Under the pieces are notes generated by a model. The model ran no database searches. It worked only from the letters and a program-made list of their open reading frames with translations, and had not been told where the DNA came from. The translations under genes were made by a program, and so were the position numbers. Of a stretch of DNA of 64,000 nt, positions 59,176 to 64,000 are shown in pieces. Source of the DNA: Azolla caroliniana (taxonomy: Eukaryota; Polypodiophyta); the NCBI GenBank assembly GCA_043228905.1, contig JBHGNT010000018.1:13950001-14014000 (forward strand), in the 5' to 3' direction. Within the stretch, counting starts at the first letter, position 1, and each line of letters opens with the position of its first letter.

Positions 59176-60114
59176 CCCAAGGGTGTAACGCCGATTGGAT
59201 GTAGGTGGGTGTACAAGGTCAAGTACAACACCGACGGCTCGGTCAACCGATACAAGGCCCAGTTAGTAGCGAAAGACTACGTGCAGCAACACGGCATCGA
59301 TTACGATGAGATGTTTGCGCCGGTCACGAAGATGACAATCGTCCGTGTTTTGCTTGCAGTAGTTGCGGCGAAGGGGTGGCACTTACATCAGATGGATGTA
59401 AAGAATGCGTTCCTGCAAGGCGAGCTTGAGGAAAAGGTGTACATGGTACAACCCCTCGGATTTCACTCCGGAATGAACACTTCGGTGGTATGCCAGTTGA
59501 AGAAGCCCCTTTACGGACTAAAGCAAGCCTCGCGTACCTGAAACACGAAGATCACGCAACGATTGCGTCGGATGGGATTTGCGACGTCCAAATCGGACTC
59601 TTCATTGTTCATCCAGCAAGGTCGACTTGGGCCGGTTAGTATTTTACTTTATGTTGATGACTTGGTCATCGCCGGCGTCGACCTAGATGAAATTGATCGC
59701 GGAAAGGTCCAGCTTGTGGCATCATTTGATATGAAGGACCTGGGGAACCTTCATTACTTTCTCGGGATCAAAGTGATCCGAACCCCCGAAGACATACTGA
59801 TCAGCCAACGACATTACGTGCTAAGTGCATGCTCTTCAAGTTCGGGATGGCTGACTGTAAGTCCGTCTCAACTCCTCTCGACAGAACGGTGAAGCTTCGC
59901 CCCGACTTCGGAAAGGTCTACGACCCGAAAAGGTTCCGACAGATTGTCGGAAGTCTCATATACTTGACTATCACCCGACCGGTCGGCTTGATTAGTCAGT
60001 TCATGGCGCGACCAACTGAGGAGCACCTTCAGTGCGTGCAACTTGTACTCAGGTACGTCAGTGGCACTAAGGATCGGGGGCTACTATATCGGACCGGTAC
60101 TATCGTGCAGCTAG
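59107..60114 (+). pseudogene. copia 4 reverse transcriptase
   Basis: RT starts [16 protein letters not shown], then in the frame 59107-59541 [37 protein letters not shown]-like ([20 protein letters not shown]) and [15 protein letters not shown] (59539-59541) follows. The next frame has SILLYVDDLVIAGVD (59641-59685, both Asp intact) and FDMKDLGNLHYFLGIKV. After another frame change come CKSVSTPLDRTVKL and GSLIYLTITRPVG. One to three small lesions separate it from an intact RT. Confidence 0.9.
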
Positions 60115-61146
60115 TTGGCTATACGGATGTCGACTGGGCCGGAAACACCGGCGATCGCCAATCCACATCCGAATTCACTCCCAGGGCGATCCACATCCGG
60201 ATTCGCTTACTCCCTTGGGAGCGCCGCGATCGCGTGGAGTAGCAAGAAGCAGCCAATAGTTGCACTATCGAGCACAGAGGCTGAGTATCGAGGAGCGGCT
60301 GTCGCAACATGCGAAGCCATATGGCTGAAGCGGCTACTTAAGGATCTGCAGGTGGAGGTGTCCGATCCGACGATGATCTACTGCGACAACCTCAGCAGCA
60401 TCCAACTTGCGAAGAACCCCGTCTTCCACGCTCGGACTAAGCACATTGAGGTGCACTACCACTTTGTCCGCGAGCGTGTCCTCTCTGGTGAAGTTGAACT
60501 TCAGTATGTTTCAACGTATCGACAACACGCTGACATTTTCACCAAACCCCTTGGTCTGGACAAGTTGCGGCAATTCTCAGGTGTGCTTGGTTTGCGGGGC
60601 CTCGGTGTGCTGAACTTGAGGGGGAGAAAAGTCCCTCAAGACCATGAAAAGGAGCAGGAAAGGAGAGGAAGTGACCGCGACACCAAATCGGATGAAGAAT
60701 TCGATTTAGTGTCGGCTAGAGAAGCCGAAGGCGGATCCGCGGAAGAGTCCGGAAGCGGACGAGAGGGCAGCAGCCGAAAGAAAGAGCCAAAGCCAGCCAA
60801 ACATAGGGGAGATGAAGCCAACAAGGGTGAGAAGGCCAAAATTGAGGACAAATTGGAGACAACCAATTCAGACAAAAGCGGAGACGAATCGGAGACAGCC
60901 AATTCGGCTCAGATGTTTGATTTGGAGACGCTGAATCAACTAAAGGCCAAGCGGGAGAAAGGGCAGCAGAAGAGGCGCCAACACCGTGACAACAAGGGAG
61001 CTGGAAAAGGCCGCACGAGCAGACAAGCCAATCGTAAGGGTCGAGGCGCGCAGAATCGAACGGGTCGAGGAGCTCGAGCGAGGTGTAAAGTCAAGAGAAA
61101 TCGGAGCGTAGGACCGGAAGAGCCTCAAGTTGAGCTTGAGGGGTAG
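60115..61146 (+). CDS. copia 4 RNase H with a 170-residue C-terminal extension
   Basis: 343 codons open. RNase H: GRSTSGFAYSLGSAAIAWSS, ALSSTEAEYRGAAVATCEAI, NLSSIQLAKNPVFHARTKHI, and the usual end DKLRQFSGVLGLRGLGVLNL at about residue 165. Copia pol normally stops there, just before the polypurine tract. Here the tract sequence itself (TTGAGGGGGAG at 60613-60623) is read through, and the frame goes on for about 175 residues of Lys/Glu/Arg/Gly-rich sequence (ESGSGREGSSRKKEPKPAKH; EKGQQKRRQHRDNKGAGKGR), with stop codon TAG at 61144-61146 directly against the LTR. Origin of the extension unknown: captured host sequence or expanded low-complexity. Confidence 0.85.
   Translation: MAIRMSTGPETPAIANPHPNSLPGRSTSGFAYSLGSAAIAWSSKKQPIVALSSTEAEYRGAAVATCEAIWLKRLLKDLQVEVSDPTMIYCDNLSSIQLAKNPVFHARTKHIEVHYHFVRERVLSGEVELQYVSTYRQHADIFTKPLGLDKLRQFSGVLGLRGLGVLNLRGRKVPQDHEKEQERRGSDRDTKSDEEFDLVSAREAEGGSAEESGSGREGSSRKKEPKPAKHRGDEANKGEKAKIEDKLETTNSDKSGDESETANSAQMFDLETLNQLKAKREKGQQKRRQHRDNKGAGKGRTSRQANRKGRGAQNRTGRGARARCKVKRNRSVGPEEPQVELEG
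60145..60215 (+). repeat. Short imperfect duplication in RNase H of copia 4
   Basis: GGCGATCGCCAATCCACATCC-like and GGCGATCCACATCCGGATTC words lie about 36 bp apart and share CGATC...CACATCCG-ATTC. The duplication sits exactly where the RT frame changes to the RNase H frame, and probably caused the frameshift. Confidence 0.65.
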
Positions 61147-61529
61147 TGTTGAGTTACAAGCTCAACATTGGCCGGATCGGTGCGTAAACCGATGCGTAAA
61201 CCTGTGTGCAACAAGATGTCGGATCGGTGCGGAAACCGGGAGGCCGTTTTACAGATATTCCGCGAGGGAATATATTTGGGAGTTAATGTAGGAGCTCAGT
61301 TATGAGCATTGAAGTACGTGTCAATACTTCTGTCAGTCCGTATGGACTTGTATAAAAGTGCTCCTTGAGCACATCCTATGTACAGAGTTTTACACATTAT
61401 TTTGAATTTAGTTTTTTTGTGTGTTCATTCCCTCTCTGTCTCTCCTGCGTACATTGTCTCTTAAGCTCTCCATTAAACCTGTTTTTCTCTATCGGTATTT
61501 TGTGTTTCATATAGCTTCCGCACGTTACA
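61147..61529 (+). repeat. 3' LTR of copia 4
   Basis: 383 bp, TGTTGAGTTACAAGCTCAACA (itself an inverted repeat) to CACGTTACA. It contains GAGCATTGAAGTACGTGTCA, GTCAGTCC and TTGTATAAAAG, as in copia family 1. The purine-rich CTTGAGGGGTAG lies directly before it. Confidence 0.86.
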
Positions 61530-63654
61530 TTTCACAATAATGTATATACGATTCATACACACAAAATATGACCAAAACAATATAATTGATGAACATGGAC
61601 ATATCTGCACGACTCAACCTCTCCTTTTGATGAAGCAGAAAACCAAAGGTAACCAAACACCCTCAAATATTGGGCTTTAAAGTAAGTCGTTGTCATGTAG
61701 AAGCAATTAAGAAGATAAGGAAATGTAAGTTATTATCTACATTGACTCCAAGGACCACACCCACAATGAAACCTTCAACCCCTCGCACCTTTTTGAGAGA
61801 GTTAAGAATGGAAATGAAGCTTGCCTTCACACATTCAAACGCTTTTATTTATGTTTCTTTTATTTTTATTTTCAATGATTGGGTACACATACTGTTATTG
61901 TAATCAATTGTCTCATGGGCTAAATTTTGGTCTTGGAAGACGCCAATGTATCTTTCTTTTTGTCTTCTTTTTTTCTTCATTCTTCATTCTTCTTTCACAA
62001 AGGAGATTCAATGGGCCATTAACAACATTGTAATAGTAAGATAAGATTTACTTAATAAAGTTTTCCAAATTTAAGAGTCAAATTTATGAAAGTTTCTCAA
62101 AATACACAACCCCAAGGTTTTTTGGAGTTCAAGCTTTATCAAAAATGATATTTGTCATACTCATAATTAATTTATGAGTTGATTTAACAATTATGCTTAC
62201 ATTAGTCATTATCTACTTTATTATCATCATACATCTTGGTCTTTGATGATGTTCCCCCTTAATTTTAATTTAGGTAATCTTTGAATTACAATTAATGTTT
62301 TTCTAAGAATATTGCTATTTTAGGAGGCTTTTGTTCATAAATTTATAGGTGTCTTTAAAGAGAACTTTACAACATTATCATTCATCATGGAATTTTTAAA
62401 AATATATTATATCTACTTTTAGATATTTTTTGACAACTACAATTTTTCTTAAAGTTTTGTCCCTAGTATGCACTTTTTGTCAAAACTAAATTCTGTTAAC
62501 CAATCCATTACTTTTAACCAATCAGTCCTAACTTTTGGTCGAAATTTAATACGATTAACTAGTCTACTTCACTACTTTTGGCCTATTAATCCTAACAATA
62601 CATTGATTATATTCCCTTACCATAACTACTTCCCTCCCGACAAATATTTAAATGATGCTCATTTCTTTATTGATTGGATATTGGATGTTTTGAGTAATAT
62701 TCAAAATAAAAGTTTATAACTAAAAGCATTTTACCAAGAATAACTCTTTATTGATAACCATATATATTTTTCAATTGAAAATGTAAAATAATAGAAAAGC
62801 GCATGAGGAGGGAACATACCTTTGCAAATTTGTATCCGTGTATACTTGGTTATCACTTTCTTGTCATCCCCAAACATCAACAAATAATATTGAAGTAAAC
62901 TAGATTTTGAATTGTTTTGTCATTCACCCATTATACAAAGATATGCTTTTTTGGGTCAATAAAAGATGCATCTTTCTTCACAAAACCATTTTTCTCTTCA
63001 ATTAAATCATTTAGAAACAAAAAGGTACATGACAAGCCAATGAAACTTACAAATATGTATTGGACTTCATTAGGTTCCATAAAGCTACAAATGTTAAGAT
63101 ATAAGCAAATACTATTTATTTAGAAAGAATTAAACTAGATTTTGAAGTTGTTCTTTCATTGATCCATGATGCAAAGACATGTGCTTTTCTTGGGGCAATG
63201 ATATGTATCAATCTTGTTTACAATAAATCGGTCTTCACATTTTCCTTCAAAGTTGTTGTCAGATTCTTTGGTTCACCATCAATGTTATTTTGATTTCTAA
63301 TGCATTTTATTGTCATTATAAAATGATTTTCTGTGAGACTTTTTTAATTGCCATATTCTAGAGTCGAGACATTAGTTTGGTTTGTTGTATTTCATAAATA
63401 ATGTTGTCCTAAGTATTGAATATCCGACAAAGATTTTCCTTTTTTAATATATATCTAAAACCTCGACTCCATGTAATGTTTGTACCACAAGGTGTTGCCA
63501 CTTTTACCTATGCTAATGGTTGGGTAATGGGTATATCATGTTCTTGTCACTGGAATAACCCATCACGAGTTCAACAGAGAGAGAAGTCAAAGATTGAATT
63601 CTAGGATTATAAATATGTTAATTGGTGATTGTATGGAAATACACAAGCTTGATT
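61530..63654. other. AT-rich spacer without recognisable genes
   Basis: No open frame above 100 codons and no retroelement motif. Small frames at 61670-61903, 62468-62719 and 62917-63123 are compositional. The part from 63400 may be the decayed upstream region of the LINE that follows. Confidence 0.55.
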
Positions 63655-64000
63655 GGAAAACAGATGCATAATTGATAATGTGTTGACCTTTTGGGAGGCG
63701 ATTGCCTTGGTAAAGAAAACCAATCAACATATTGCATGTCTCATGCTTGACTTCGAGAAGGCGTATGACAGAGTACAATGGTCTTTTTTAGATAAAGTGA
63801 TGGAGAGGTTGGGACTGCCCTCAAAATGGAGATCAGCTACGTTAGCCCTTTACGAAGGAAGTTTGAGTAGGGTGATGGTGTCAGGACATCGGGGCCCACC
63901 AATTCCATTATGCAAGTCTGTCAGGCTAGGGTGCTCGTTGGCCCCCTACCTTTATTTATTTATTGCAAAGCCATTCTCTTTCTTTTTAAACAAACCAAAT
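63655..64000 (+). pseudogene. LINE reverse transcriptase, cut by the window end
   Basis: The frame starts near RCIIDNVLTFWEAIALVKKT and continues with ACLMLDFEKAYDRVQWSFLD (first catalytic Asp region of L1-like RT), MERLGLPSKWRSATLALYEG, and SVRLGCSLAPYLYLF, where the family has QGCPLAP. No stop is visible to the window end. The sequence is better preserved than the LINE at 18180 and belongs to another lineage. The FADD box would be beyond the window. Confidence 0.85.

Larger units (their letters stand above)
58028..61529 (+). mobile_element. Ty1/copia element 4 with C-terminal extension, 5' truncated
   Basis: Plus strand, from the integrase core to the 3' LTR. The LTR shares its core with copia family 1 (15036-15457, 19934-20347). 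The 5' LTR, gag and protease are missing, cut at about 58025. An unusual 500-bp coding stretch lies between the usual end of RNase H and the LTR. Confidence 0.88.

Overview
The window looks like nuclear DNA of a land plant. It carries one plausible host gene, (GA)n, (AT)n and (TATG)n microsatellites, and otherwise mostly LTR retrotransposons (Ty3/gypsy and Ty1/copia) plus two LINE reverse-transcriptase fragments. I cannot name the species. The mixture of chromoviruses with chromodomains and non-chromoviral gypsy elements would fit a large-genome plant, possibly a non-flowering one, but that is a weak inference.

Layout. 1-5088: decayed chromovirus copy A with its 3' LTR. 5089-8700: the host gene, an intron-free 552-codon membrane protein at 6781-8439 with microsatellites on both sides. 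8700-11840: AT-rich spacer with three tandem repeats. 11840-14725: chromovirus copy C (minus). 14806-15457: 5' end of a copia element (minus). 16607-17203: possible MITE-like element. About 18180-19520: LINE fragment. 19934-23160: copia element whose middle is replaced by chromovirus fragment D. 24324-29150: a second chromovirus family. 29151-30472: copia fragment 2 (minus). 30473-55455: a nested stack. 55460-56978: chromovirus copy B (minus). 57000-58024: copia 5' end (minus). 58028-61529: copia element 4 with an unusual C-terminal extension. 63655-64000: second LINE.

The nested stack is the core of the window. Gypsy element F (minus) lies against copia fragment 2. Gypsy element E (plus, 31640-52299, flanking repeat CTTCT) is inserted in F. 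A full-length copia (33840-39929, flanking repeat GAAAC) is inserted in the gag of E. Gypsy element G (minus, 43125-49812) is inserted in the integrase of E. LTR differences counted by eye (G about 1 percent, copia about 2.6 percent, E about 6 percent) agree with this order of insertion.

Two observations stand out. First, the LTRs of two unrelated gypsy families (chromovirus copies A, B and C, and element G) all carry, near the start of U3 and antisense to the element, a tRNA-like module with A-box and B-box sequences separated by 32-33 bp, which is true tRNA geometry. Second, E and F share an extra reading frame between pol and the 3' LTR. It encodes a Pro/Gln-rich, coiled-coil protein, and it is followed by a conserved block where a polypurine tract would be expected. 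Nearly every retroelement reading frame here is broken, so most are annotated as pseudogenes.
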